NCBI RefSeq assembly: GCF_001644605.1
Contig: NZ_CP011388.1
Coordinates: forward strand, 4,445,501 to 4,509,500
Source: Paenibacillus swuensis
GTDB lineage: Bacteria > Bacillota > Bacilli > Paenibacillales > DY6
DNA: 64,000 nucleotides
Direction: 5' to 3'
Shown here: one piece after another, positions 23,315 through 31,493 of the stretch
How positions within the stretch are numbered: position 1 is the stretch's first letter
How the letters are laid out: every line of letters starts with the position of its first letter
Notes under the pieces: generated by a model
The model's input: only the letters and a program-made list of their open reading frames with translations
Databases searched by the model: none
Told to the model about the DNA's origin: nothing
Position numbers and translations under genes: made by a program

Positions 23315-24400
23315 TTACTGCTCCAAGATTTCTTCTACTTTGTCTTCCATGAACACCTCAAAGATTTGCTTCATAATAATTTTAATCATCATATAGACCG
23401 GAATCGCAAGCAACATCCCCAGAATCCCAAAGAAATTACCCGCGATTAATAAGATCAGAATCGTTGTGAACGGGTGTATATCCAGTGTTTTCCCAAAAAT
23501 AAGCGGCGATAATAAATTATCCTGAATCTGTTGCGCAACGACAATGATCAGAACCACCCATAATGCCATCTGAGGGGATTCAATAAATGCGATAATGATT
23601 GGCGGAATCGCGCCAATAAACGTACCTACAAACGGTATGAGCGACAACACAGCAGCTACCGTAGTGAGCAACAGGGAGTAAGGCAGCCCGATCAACAGAA
23701 AGCTGACATACATCATCACCGCTAGAATCAGGGTGCTGATCATCCGGCTGGCGATGTAACCGCTTAGGGCATGGTCAATCTCGTCAAGCGCTTTATTCGC
23801 CTTAGGCCGATACGTTCTGGGAATAACCTTCAGAATATGCTGGGGCGCTTTCTCTCCATCCTTAAGAAGAAAGAACAGTATAATGGGAGCCGTACCGATT
23901 ACCACAATGAATCTGGAAATAAAGGCAAGCACCATATTCGTATAATCCGTAACTACGGAAAAAGCGCGATTCGCGTATTCCGACAATTTATCCGATAGAT
24001 TAAAATCCTCCGTGTTCAACATCGACAGATAATCCTGATCCAGAAACGCCATCGTTTGACCGCTTAGCGCGTTCACCAACTCCGGGAAGTTCTTCACAAA
24101 CTCACGAACCTGCTCGACCAATACCGGCCAGGCGGCAACAAAGGTAATGACCAGAACAACCACGATTGAAAAGTAAATCAGGAGAACAGATACAATACGC
24201 TTGGTGTTCCGCCTGTCCAGATAATGCAATGCCGGTCGCAGAACATAATAGAAGAATCCTGCCAACACGAACGGAACTAACAGGAGATTGATGATTTCAA
24301 CGACAGGTCCAAACACGAATCGTACCTTGTACAACAAATAGATAATTAACAGTACCGCAATGATGCCGGCGCAATTTTTAAGAAATCGGTTCGTTACCAC
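23315..24400 (-). CDS. AI-2E family transporter (PerM/YtvI-type permease)
   Basis: A 361-residue integral membrane protein of the AI-2E (PF01594) family. Two hydrophobic segments open the protein (about residues 10-25 and 35-55), then one at about 68-90, a soluble helical region (about 95-150), and a cluster of membrane helices (about 155-340). Members include AI-2 exporters and Na+/H+ antiporters, so substrate is uncertain. The GTG start follows AGGGGGAG. Divergent from the SDR gene; monocistronic. Confidence 0.88.
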   Translation of the reverse strand: MVTNRFLKNCAGIIAVLLIIYLLYKVRFVFGPVVEIINLLLVPFVLAGFFYYVLRPALHYLDRRNTKRIVSVLLIYFSIVVVLVITFVAAWPVLVEQVREFVKNFPELVNALSGQTMAFLDQDYLSMLNTEDFNLSDKLSEYANRAFSVVTDYTNMVLAFISRFIVVIGTAPIILFFLLKDGEKAPQHILKVIPRTYRPKANKALDEIDHALSGYIASRMISTLILAVMMYVSFLLIGLPYSLLLTTVAAVLSLIPFVGTFIGAIPPIIIAFIESPQMALWVVLIIVVAQQIQDNLLSPLIFGKTLDIHPFTTILILLIAGNFFGILGMLLAIPVYMMIKIIMKQIFEVFMEDKVEEILEQ

Positions 24401-24467
24401 AATAAATCTCCCCCTATCATCTCTAACTCTATTTCTTACCCTGTTTGCTGTGAGCGCACACCTTGTT

Positions 24468-24495
24468 TTGGAAAAAAATAATTTATTGATATAAT
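24468..24495 (+). promoter_or_regulatory. SigA-type promoter of the SDR gene
   Basis: -35 TTGGAA (24468-24473) and a perfect -10 TATAAT (24490-24495) are separated by 16 bases, 37 bases before the SDR start. Confidence 0.6.
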
Positions 24496-24531
24496 ATTTC
24501 TTGATAAAGCCGAGAAATAAGGAGTGTTCAC

Positions 24532-25371
24532 ATGAGTAAAATCATTGCGATTACAGGAGCTTCAACGGGTATAGGATTAGCCACCGCTTTGAAATTGGCG
24601 GATAACGGGTGGACGGTCTACGCGGGAACCAGAAATGTTGAACGCGATCAAGTCAAATACGGGGATAAAGCTAATTTGCGTTTCATCGAAATGGAAGTGA
24701 CCGATCCGGGTTCCTTGCAGCGCGCATTCGATCAGATTGAGTCTGCGCACGGGTACCTGGATGTTCTCTTCTGCAATGCCGGGTTTGGGTTCCTTCGCGC
24801 CTTGGGACAAGCGGATCCGGCCGATATTGAACGCGTGTTTGATACGAATGTGTATGGTGTCATGCATTCCATTCGTGCGGGTCTTCCCTTGCTTCGCAAA
24901 GCGGCGTCGGGTCATATTATCGCCACAACCAGCGTAGGCGGCTTGGTCGGACAACCGTTTAACGAAATTTATTGCGCCAGTAAATTCGCGGTTGAAGGCT
25001 TGATTGAAAGCTTGGCCACTTATTACAAACCTGCTTTCAATATTGATCTGACTCTGCTGGAACCCGGGGCCGTTGCAACCCAATTTAACAGCACCGTGAT
25101 GGGACATGTGGAACAAACCGGCGGTATACTTGAAGATGAATATAAGCCGATGCTCACGAAGTATATAGATACGTTTCGAAGCAGGACCACGGCGCCGCAA
25201 ACAGCCGAAGGCGTGGCAGAAGTCGTATGGGAATTGCTTCATATGGAACCGAAACCGCTGCGAATCCGCACTTCCGAAGGGGCGGAACAATTCGTTCGGT
25301 TTAAGGTACAGAATGATCCCACAGGTCTTGAAGGGGTGCTGAACACCAGGAAATTACATTTGAATCTGTAA
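24532..25371 (+). CDS. Short-chain dehydrogenase/reductase (SDR), classical
   Basis: A 279-residue NAD(P)-dependent oxidoreductase. The cofactor motif TGASTGIG is at about residues 9-16, the NAG motif at about 82-84 (FCNAGFG), the catalytic Ser in TTSVGG at about 125-130, and the catalytic YCASK at about 143-147 (Tyr143, Lys147). The C-terminal part is extended as in SDRs that act on lipid or steroid-like substrates. The ribosome binding site AAGGAG and a good promoter are present, and a bidirectional terminator follows. Substrate unknown. Confidence 0.92.
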   Translation: MSKIIAITGASTGIGLATALKLADNGWTVYAGTRNVERDQVKYGDKANLRFIEMEVTDPGSLQRAFDQIESAHGYLDVLFCNAGFGFLRALGQADPADIERVFDTNVYGVMHSIRAGLPLLRKAASGHIIATTSVGGLVGQPFNEIYCASKFAVEGLIESLATYYKPAFNIDLTLLEPGAVATQFNSTVMGHVEQTGGILEDEYKPMLTKYIDTFRSRTTAPQTAEGVAEVVWELLHMEPKPLRIRTSEGAEQFVRFKVQNDPTGLEGVLNTRKLHLNL

Positions 25372-25386
25372 TTGTTGCTTCATAAC

Positions 25387-25429
25387 ACAAGCTGTTCCCA
25401 TAATCGTTATTAGGGAACAGCTTGTTTGT
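25387..25429. terminator. Bidirectional terminator between SDR and P-type ATPase genes
   Basis: ACAAGCTGTTCCC (25387-25399) and GGGAACAGCTTGT (25413-25425) form a 13-bp perfect stem, followed by TTGTG on the plus strand and an AT-rich stretch on the other side. Confidence 0.75.
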
Positions 25430-25434
25430 GCACA

Positions 25435-27558
25435 TTACTGTGTTTGTGGCTTCTTGTCGGATAGGAGCACCGTCAGACTGACCAGCGTTACGAAGATCGT
25501 CGCGCCCATATCGGACAGAATCGCGATCCAGAGTGTAAGCCATCCCGGAATGGTGAGCAGCAAGGCAATCAACTTCAAACCAAGCGCGAAGGTTATATTA
25601 AACTTAATAATCGCATTTACCCTTCGGGCAACGGAGATCGCTTCCGGAAGCTTGCCCAAATGATCCTGCATCAGAACAATATCCGCGGTTTCGATGGCGC
25701 TGTCCGTCCCTTTTCCCATCGCGATGCCAAGGTCGGCACTCGCTAAAGCAGGGGCATCATTAATACCGTCTCCGATCATAGCAACCTTCCCTCGGGTTGC
25801 CAAATCCTTAATCTTGGCCACTTTATCCTCGGGCAACAGATTGGAGAAGTACTCTGTAACGCCTACGGCTTTGGCCACTTTTTCCGCTGTTTGGGCATGA
25901 TCTCCGGTCAGCATAACAGTACGCTTGATCCCGCTTTCATGCAGAGCGCGAATAACGGACGGGCTTTCTTCACGGATTTCATCCGAAATAGCGAAGATCC
26001 CTAACACGCTCGCTTCATCGGCGACCAACACTAATGTGAATCCTTCAGCTTTAAGTGCCTGGATATCTTGAAGGATGTGATCTGGTATGGATAGATGCCG
26101 CATACTATGTTCATTGCCAACCGTATACATTTGGCCCTGTATTCTAGCTTTTATGCCTTGTCCGGATACCGTCTGTATTTCCTCCGCTTCCAGAGGAACC
26201 ATCCCTTTGCTGCTTACAAAACTTACGACCGCCTTAGCGAGCGGGTGAGAGGATGACTTTTCAGCGGCATAAGCAATCTTGTAAAGCAGATGTTCATCAT
26301 AAGCCCGTACTTGTTCAACATGCGGTTCCCCTTTGGTAAGCGTTCCTGTTTTGTCAAAAGCTAACGTATCCATTCGCCCAAGCTGTTCCAGAAACACGCC
26401 GCCTTTGATCAGAATACCGTTTCTCGCATTCCTTGTAATCCCGGAAACGATAGCGATCGGGGAGGAAAGAATCAGAGCGCACGGACATCCTACAATGAGC
26501 ACCGCAAGAGCTTGATAGATCCAGTGTTCCCAAGCCCCGCCTAAGAAGACAGGTGGGATGAACAGGACGAGTAAACTGATCAGAATGATTGCCGGCGTAT
26601 AATATCGGGCAAACCGATTGATAAACAGCTCTGTTGGTGTTTTCGTTTCTTGCGCTTCTTCTACCAGATGCAGAATCTTAGCCAGTGAGGAATCCTGATA
26701 GGCTTTATCCATTCGGATTTTCAATACGCCTTCGTTGTTAATGCTTCCTCCGTATACCGGCTCTTGCAACCCCTTCTCGACAGGAAGCGATTCGCCAGTG
26801 ATAGCCGCCTCATTCACCGAGCTCTTCCCTTCGATAACTGTTCCGTCTGACGGGATTTTCTCCCCGGAACGCACCAACACGATATCGCCGGCACGTAACG
26901 AAGAAATCGGCACCACCTGCTCTTGCCCTCCTGAGATGACAGTCGCCTCTTTTGGAGCTACTTGCAGGAGAGCCTCCATGGATTTACGAGCTTTCTCCAT
27001 TCCAAGACCTTCCAGAAGTTCATTCAACCCGAAAAGCAATGCTACCAGGGTAGCCTCTTTCCATTCGCCGATCCCGATGGCGCCCACAAGGGCAATGGTC
27101 ATCAGTGTATCAATATTAAATTTCAAGCGAAGCAGGTTTTTCATGCCCTTCAGGAATGTCTTGTACCCGCTTAAGGCCATGGAGAGAAGATACAAGATAA
27201 CGGCTGGAACATCGGGAATTTGAGATTCAATCGCAATGACAGCAACGAACAAGATCGCGCCAACAAACAACAGTCGCTTCATCATGTCATTCCCCTCATG
27301 ACTGTGGTCATGGGCATGGCCATGGTTGTGGTCATGGTGATGAGCATGATGGGGATCACCCTGAGCCGAGTCAATAAAAGCACCGTCGGATTTAAGCACT
27401 TTCTTTACAGCATCTAAGGAAACCTTCGGATCAACCGTCAGCTTACCGCTGTTGTAGCTGAGCCTGGCCGATTCCCCGTACTCCAACCGATTTAGTTGTT
27501 CCTGGAGTCCTTGCGCGCAATTGGCGCAAGTAAGTCCTTTCACTTTATACTCCTTCAT
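25435..27558 (-). CDS. cadA: Zn2+/Cd2+/Pb2+-exporting P1B-type ATPase with His-rich loop
   Basis: A 707-residue heavy-metal export ATPase (CadA/ZntA group). From the N terminus it has an HMA metal-binding domain with GLTCANC (Cys11, Cys14), then a His-rich loop (about residues 68-90, with repeats of HHD/HGHAHDH), and membrane helices from about 93. Next is the actuator motif with TGES, the metal-site VGCPCALI in helix 6, the phosphorylation motif DKTGTLTKGE, the HP motif (SSSHPLAKA) and the hinge GDGINDAPAL. The ATG at 27558 is used; a TTG eight codons earlier would overlap the regulator gene. It sits directly downstream of the ArsR-type repressor, so expression should respond to metal. The His-rich loop favours Zn handling, but metal specificity is not settled. 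Confidence 0.93.
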   Translation of the reverse strand: MKEYKVKGLTCANCAQGLQEQLNRLEYGESARLSYNSGKLTVDPKVSLDAVKKVLKSDGAFIDSAQGDPHHAHHHDHNHGHAHDHSHEGNDMMKRLLFVGAILFVAVIAIESQIPDVPAVILYLLSMALSGYKTFLKGMKNLLRLKFNIDTLMTIALVGAIGIGEWKEATLVALLFGLNELLEGLGMEKARKSMEALLQVAPKEATVISGGQEQVVPISSLRAGDIVLVRSGEKIPSDGTVIEGKSSVNEAAITGESLPVEKGLQEPVYGGSINNEGVLKIRMDKAYQDSSLAKILHLVEEAQETKTPTELFINRFARYYTPAIILISLLVLFIPPVFLGGAWEHWIYQALAVLIVGCPCALILSSPIAIVSGITRNARNGILIKGGVFLEQLGRMDTLAFDKTGTLTKGEPHVEQVRAYDEHLLYKIAYAAEKSSSHPLAKAVVSFVSSKGMVPLEAEEIQTVSGQGIKARIQGQMYTVGNEHSMRHLSIPDHILQDIQALKAEGFTLVLVADEASVLGIFAISDEIREESPSVIRALHESGIKRTVMLTGDHAQTAEKVAKAVGVTEYFSNLLPEDKVAKIKDLATRGKVAMIGDGINDAPALASADLGIAMGKGTDSAIETADIVLMQDHLGKLPEAISVARRVNAIIKFNITFALGLKLIALLLTIPGWLTLWIAILSDMGATIFVTLVSLTVLLSDKKPQTQ

Positions 27559-27578
27559 ACCATCACCCTCAGCCTTTC

Positions 27579-27905
27579 TCAATCATGACATGCATGAATT
27601 ATGGCTTGCTCCAGCAAATCCATGACGTGTTTATCATCATGGGAATAAAACAGCGTCTGTCCCGCTCTTCGAAATTTCACGAGACGTAAATTTTTCAGAA
27701 ATCGAAGTTGATGGGAAACCGTAGACTGCAACAAGCCAAGTTGTTCCGCAATCTCATTTACAGAGTATTCACGCTGAGCCAGCAAGTGAAGAATGCGAAT
27801 TCGCGTAGAATCCGATAAGGCTTTAAAAGTCTGGGATACGATAAATAAAGTTTCTTCATCCAACGGTTGGCAAGGTTGTTTACTAGTATCGGTATTGCTT
27901 TCCAT
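27579..27905 (-). CDS. ArsR/SmtB family metal-responsive repressor, CzrA-like
   Basis: A 108-residue winged-helix repressor: [11 protein letters not shown] at about residues 29-39 and recognition region [20 protein letters not shown] at about 50-69. The alpha-5 zinc site is complete: Asp91 and His93 (DKH) and His104 and His107 (HACH), with exactly the D-x-H-x10-H-x2-H spacing of CzrA. The N-terminal CxC motif of CadC-type Cd/Pb sensors is absent, so Zn or Co is the expected inducer. ATG at 27905 follows GAGGTG by six bases. It represses itself and the downstream ATPase by inference; a matching operator lies just upstream. Confidence 0.92.
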   Translation of the reverse strand: MESNTDTSKQPCQPLDEETLFIVSQTFKALSDSTRIRILHLLAQREYSVNEIAEQLGLLQSTVSHQLRFLKNLRLVKFRRAGQTLFYSHDDKHVMDLLEQAIIHACHD

Positions 27906-27927
27906 TTCATTCACCTCAATAACTAAT

Positions 27928-27947
27928 ATATGAGTATATGTTCATAT
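27928..27947 (-). promoter_or_regulatory. Candidate ArsR-family operator
   Basis: ATATGA (27928-27933) and TCATAT (27942-27947) form an inverted repeat around GTATATGT, within the sequence ATATGAGTATATGTTCATAT. AT-rich dyads of this kind are typical for SmtB/CzrA repressors. It lies 23 bases upstream of the repressor start. Confidence 0.65.
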
Positions 27948-28000
27948 GTTACTTTATGTAAAGGTGATTTGTCAATTCCAGTCATGATGCCTTTATACAC

Positions 28001-28024
28001 AAAAAAGCCGCATAATAAGCGGCT
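28001..28024 (-). terminator. asnB terminator
   Basis: AGCCGC (28006-28011) and GCGGCT (28019-28024) form the stem, with six T following on the minus strand. Confidence 0.85.
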
Positions 28025-28043
28025 CATCGTGCTATAGAATTCC

Positions 28044-29906
28044 TCATGCGATTTGGGTAGGCTTAATGTAAGTTGCGTGCCAAAGGGAAAAGATATATAT
28101 GGTCCATAATTTACGGGAGTAGTCGCCTTGACCGTTGCGATGTTTGTTCAACATGGCTTTGACTTCTTCCATCCGGAACCATTCGTCCGAACCGCTCCCC
28201 TTAATCTGTTCTAACATCTGATCGCCCCATTCTGTATGCAGCCATTTCCGTAAAGGAACCGGAAACCCGAGCTTTGGTCTGCTCAATACATGATCGGGCA
28301 CAATCCCTTCCATAGCTTTGCGCAACACATATTTGGTTGTACCTTGCGCAAGCCGATAGTTATGCGGGATCTTTCGCGCAATCTCAAATACGTTCTTATC
28401 CAGGAACGGGACACGCAGTTCCAGGGAGTGGGCCATGCTCATTTTGTCAGAAACCATTAAGATGTCGTTCGGGAGCCAGAAGTTTAAATCAATCGTTTGC
28501 ATTTGGCTTACTTCATCCAAGTGAGCAAACTTTTCATAAATCGGACGTGTCAGCTCTTGTGAGACTACCCAGGGTTTAAGCCAATCCTGCTGATTCAGGA
28601 CCAGGTGCTTCTTCTCATCTTCCGAGAAAATTTTCGCGTTGCCCACAAACCTGCCCTCCAAAGGTGTAAGCCCCCGAAGCAAATAGTTTTTCCCATAGAA
28701 GGATCCGGGTGTTTGACGCAGCAGCCTCTCAAGTCCAGACTTCAGTCCGTCGGGAACCCAGGAAATCGGCCTTAACGAGGAGGGCTCTCGATAGATGCCA
28801 TAACCACCGAATAGTTCATCCGCCCCTTCCCCCGATAATACGACCGTAACTTGCTCTCTTGCCAGTTTGGACAAACGAAAAGTTGGGATTGCCGCCGGAT
28901 CCGCAATAGGTTCATCCATATGCCAGACCGCTTCCAGCGTATCCGCAAAGAAAACTTCCGGTGATATAAGCTCCTCATAATGCTCTGAACCGATAGCCGC
29001 TGCCGTCTCGGCCGCATACACCGTCTCGTTGTGCTCACCCGCGAATCCAACGGAAAACGTTTTTAGGGAACGATCCATCGAAACATAGGAAGCTATGGAC
29101 GAAGAATCTATGCCTCCCGACAAGAAGCATCCAAGCGGAACTTCACTATGCATATGATCTTTGACAGATTTCTTCAGGCTGTGGCGCAATTCTTCAATAA
29201 ACGTTTCAATGGGGCGGTTTTCAGGTTCAAAAGCAGGAGCCCAGTAAGGTTGTTTCGTGACTTTTCCTGACTTGTTAATGTGAATATAATAACCCGGTTC
29301 CAGTTTTCGGATGCCTTCAAACATCGTTTCCGGGTGAGGAACATACTGAAAAGTCAAATAATGCATAAGACTATTCGCGTTCACCATCGGAATTACGTCG
29401 TCGACCGTAAGAATACTTTTGATTTCCGAAGCAAAAATAAACTGGTCCTTATCCTGATAATAATAGAAAGGCTTAACGCCAAAGTGATCCCGGGCCGCAA
29501 ACAGCTCCTGTGTTTCTATATTCCATATCGCAAAAGAAAACATGCCCTGTAAGTGCTCCAAGCATTTCTCTTTATATTCTTCATAAAGGTGCAAAATAAC
29601 TTCGGAATCCGTATGGGTGCGAAAAATATGACCTTTGTCTTCCAACTGCATTCTAAGGGATTGATAGTTATAAATTTCGCCGTTGAACACCAACCATATA
29701 CTGCTGTCTTCGTTCGGCATAGGCTGCGCGCCTTGTTCGAGATCAAGGATGGATAAACGGTTGAAAGCTAATCCCACTTGTTCATGAATTTGAATTCCGT
29801 TCTGATCCGGTCCCCGGTGAGTCATGGTGTTTGTCATTTTTTGCAACATATTATAACTGGGTTTCCGGTCGGGGTTAAAATATACAATTCCTGCAATGCC
29901 GCACAT
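28044..29906 (-). CDS. asnB: Asparagine synthase (glutamine-hydrolysing)
   Basis: A 620-residue cytosolic enzyme that makes asparagine from aspartate, ATP and glutamine. The N-terminal glutaminase domain begins MCGIAGIV, so Cys2 becomes the N-terminal nucleophile when translation starts at the ATG at 29906, which has AAAGGA nine bases upstream. The synthetase domain shows the ATP-pyrophosphatase motif LSGGIDSSSIASY (about residues 260-272) and LSGEGADELFGGY (about 348-360). In length and C terminus it is close to the B. subtilis AsnB/AsnO group. Monocistronic, with a terminator after it and a 145-base leader containing three 9-bp repeats. Confidence 0.95.
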   Translation of the reverse strand: MCGIAGIVYFNPDRKPSYNMLQKMTNTMTHRGPDQNGIQIHEQVGLAFNRLSILDLEQGAQPMPNEDSSIWLVFNGEIYNYQSLRMQLEDKGHIFRTHTDSEVILHLYEEYKEKCLEHLQGMFSFAIWNIETQELFAARDHFGVKPFYYYQDKDQFIFASEIKSILTVDDVIPMVNANSLMHYLTFQYVPHPETMFEGIRKLEPGYYIHINKSGKVTKQPYWAPAFEPENRPIETFIEELRHSLKKSVKDHMHSEVPLGCFLSGGIDSSSIASYVSMDRSLKTFSVGFAGEHNETVYAAETAAAIGSEHYEELISPEVFFADTLEAVWHMDEPIADPAAIPTFRLSKLAREQVTVVLSGEGADELFGGYGIYREPSSLRPISWVPDGLKSGLERLLRQTPGSFYGKNYLLRGLTPLEGRFVGNAKIFSEDEKKHLVLNQQDWLKPWVVSQELTRPIYEKFAHLDEVSQMQTIDLNFWLPNDILMVSDKMSMAHSLELRVPFLDKNVFEIARKIPHNYRLAQGTTKYVLRKAMEGIVPDHVLSRPKLGFPVPLRKWLHTEWGDQMLEQIKGSGSDEWFRMEEVKAMLNKHRNGQGDYSRKLWTIYIFSLWHATYIKPTQIA

Positions 29907-30026
29907 CTGCAAATTCCTTTCTAATGGCCTTGTTCAGAAGGCGTTTCATATTCACCTCTTCTAATACCATAAACGATTGCGAACGTGATGTTGTTGCGTG
30001 AATGTAAAACAGTATTTCTAAGTTGT

Positions 30027-30050
30027 AAACATTACAAACATTGCAAACAT
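30027..30050. repeat. Three 9-bp tandem repeats upstream of asnB
   Basis: AAACAT occurs at 30027-30032, 30036-30041 and 30045-30050, each starting a 9-base unit (AAACATTAC, AAACATTGC, AAACATGAA). They lie about 120-145 bases before the asnB start, just past the DUF455 gene terminator. They may be a regulator site or chance AT-rich sequence. Confidence 0.45.
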
Positions 30051-30086
30051 GAAAAAACACATGCGAGGTCAAGCATGCATGTGTTT
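30051..30086 (-). terminator. Terminator of the DUF455-type gene
   Basis: AAACACATGC (30055-30064) and GCATGTGTTT (30077-30086) form a 10-bp stem followed on the minus strand by TTTTTTC. Confidence 0.85.
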
Positions 30087-30103
30087 AGATTACTATAAAC
30101 TTC

Positions 30104-31399
30104 TTATAATCGGTCGTAGCTTAAATTCTTGAATTCAATCCGCCCGCAGAAGGCGAAGTGGGAAATGCTCTTGCGTTCCGCTTCGGGCAATTCCTGCATG
30201 ACACCCTCAATCATCCCGCGAATAAGCTCCTCCAGCGTTCGATGATCTCCCAGCCGCTGGCTGAACATCGGCTCAAGCCATTTCTTGCCGAATTTTACGT
30301 GGGACCGTTCGTCCACAATATCAATTTCCGCTGTCATGCCTGAAATGATGTCGCCTTTCTCGTAGAAAGCCTCCATGGATTTCTTCTTCCGGGAGAAGGA
30401 GCAGGTTTCGCCAAGCATTGTCAGGTGAAGATAATATTGCTCCAGCTCGGTTACCGGCTTCTCATCGTATGGCAGCGGAAGCTTCTTCGGATCATAACCC
30501 ATCTGCTCCAGGCGGCGAACGCCCATGAGATGATGACGGACTTCATCCCAGATATGCCGGCTGAAATCAACGAAGAATTCAAACGGCATATCGTCCATCC
30601 CGTAGAAGACGTAGCACATGGGATCAATAACCTGAATTTCCGTCGCGTAATGCCACATGAACGTCTTCAGAGTACCGGCGAATTCCTCCGGGAATTCATC
30701 GAGTTTGACGTTGGTGTCGAGCCAATCGGGCATTGAACGCTTTTCCGGCGCGGGTCCGTAAGGTTCGGCTGGCGCAACCGGCTGCGTGCACAAGGATTCT
30801 TCCTTCTCCAGCAAGCCGCCGATGTATAGCAAGTATTTCTTCGTATAGCTTCGCCAACGTTCGACCGAGCTCAGCGTTTCCGGTACTGCGACCGCATTGT
30901 GAATGACCTTGTGGGCCCATTCCAGTTGTTTCCGTTTCTTCGGAATAATCTCTTCCAGCAACTCAATCGTAGGCGCATCAAAGATCGGATCGCAGACATA
31001 CAGGTAATGCTCGTAAGATGCGACTAAATCGCGTTGCACCTCTAGGAACCAGCCGCCCATGAACGCATGAAAGGAGTCGGCCCTAGCCACGTTCTGCAGC
31101 AGCTCTTCGAGCTTCTGCGATGGGATCACAATCTTCGCATTGCCGGCAAGCTCTTCCTTCCGCTTGCGGAGCTTTTCAGCGATGGTCATATTTTGCCACA
31201 TATAATAAGTCAGTTGCGTCTTCCATTCGAATTCGGCCGCAGCCGGCACCCATCCCGCGATCACCCGCGAAGAGACCCATTCTATAAATAGTAATCTGTT
31301 TACCAGCTGAATTTGGTCGGACACGGTCACCCAGTATTGACGCAGCTGGCTCTGCACCTCACCGGATTCAAATTTCTCGATCTCGAATTTCTGTAACAT
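30104..31399 (-). CDS. DUF455-like ferritin-fold protein with di-iron motifs
   Basis: A 431-residue, probably cytosolic helical protein. The C-terminal half contains a complete ferritin-like di-iron ligand series: Glu254 (YATEIQVID), Glu286-x2-His289 (DEVRHHLM), Glu331 (LGETCSFS) and Glu364-x2-His367 (DERSHVKFG). This resembles the DUF455 family of ferritin-like proteins, whose function is unknown. The N-terminal 240 residues are helical and do not match a family I know. The ATG follows AAGGAGG perfectly. It is divergent from an AraC-type regulator with a direct repeat between them, so that regulator probably controls it. An oxidase or oxygenase acting on a small substrate is possible. Confidence 0.75.
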   Translation of the reverse strand: MLQKFEIEKFESGEVQSQLRQYWVTVSDQIQLVNRLLFIEWVSSRVIAGWVPAAAEFEWKTQLTYYMWQNMTIAEKLRKRKEELAGNAKIVIPSQKLEELLQNVARADSFHAFMGGWFLEVQRDLVASYEHYLYVCDPIFDAPTIELLEEIIPKKRKQLEWAHKVIHNAVAVPETLSSVERWRSYTKKYLLYIGGLLEKEESLCTQPVAPAEPYGPAPEKRSMPDWLDTNVKLDEFPEEFAGTLKTFMWHYATEIQVIDPMCYVFYGMDDMPFEFFVDFSRHIWDEVRHHLMGVRRLEQMGYDPKKLPLPYDEKPVTELEQYYLHLTMLGETCSFSRKKKSMEAFYEKGDIISGMTAEIDIVDERSHVKFGKKWLEPMFSQRLGDHRTLEELIRGMIEGVMQELPEAERKSISHFAFCGRIEFKNLSYDRL

Positions 31400-31440
31400 G
31401 ATATAATCCTCCTTAAGAAGTAACTGCTTTCATTGTACAA

Positions 31441-31477
31441 ATTTGACGCGTAGACCCGCTTGGAGGATTTGACGCGT
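31441..31477. promoter_or_regulatory. 26-bp-spaced direct repeat in the DUF455/AraC divergent promoter
   Basis: ATTTGACGCGT occurs at 31441-31451 and again at 31467-31477, an 11-bp perfect direct repeat with a 26-base period between the two divergent genes. Two direct half-sites on nearly the same helix face are typical of AraC-type regulator binding. The second copy lies just upstream of the AraC start. Confidence 0.55.
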
Positions 31478-31493
31478 TTCATTGGATTATCTT

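Noticed and set aside
29907-30103. Possible T-box leader before asnB
   Set aside because: No T-box consensus or terminator/antiterminator pair is seen in the leader; the hairpin at 30055-30086 belongs to the gene upstream.
30104-31399. Considered as a plain ferritin or bacterioferritin
   Set aside because: Too long (431 residues) and with a large unknown N-terminal part; the ligand spacing fits DUF455-like proteins better.
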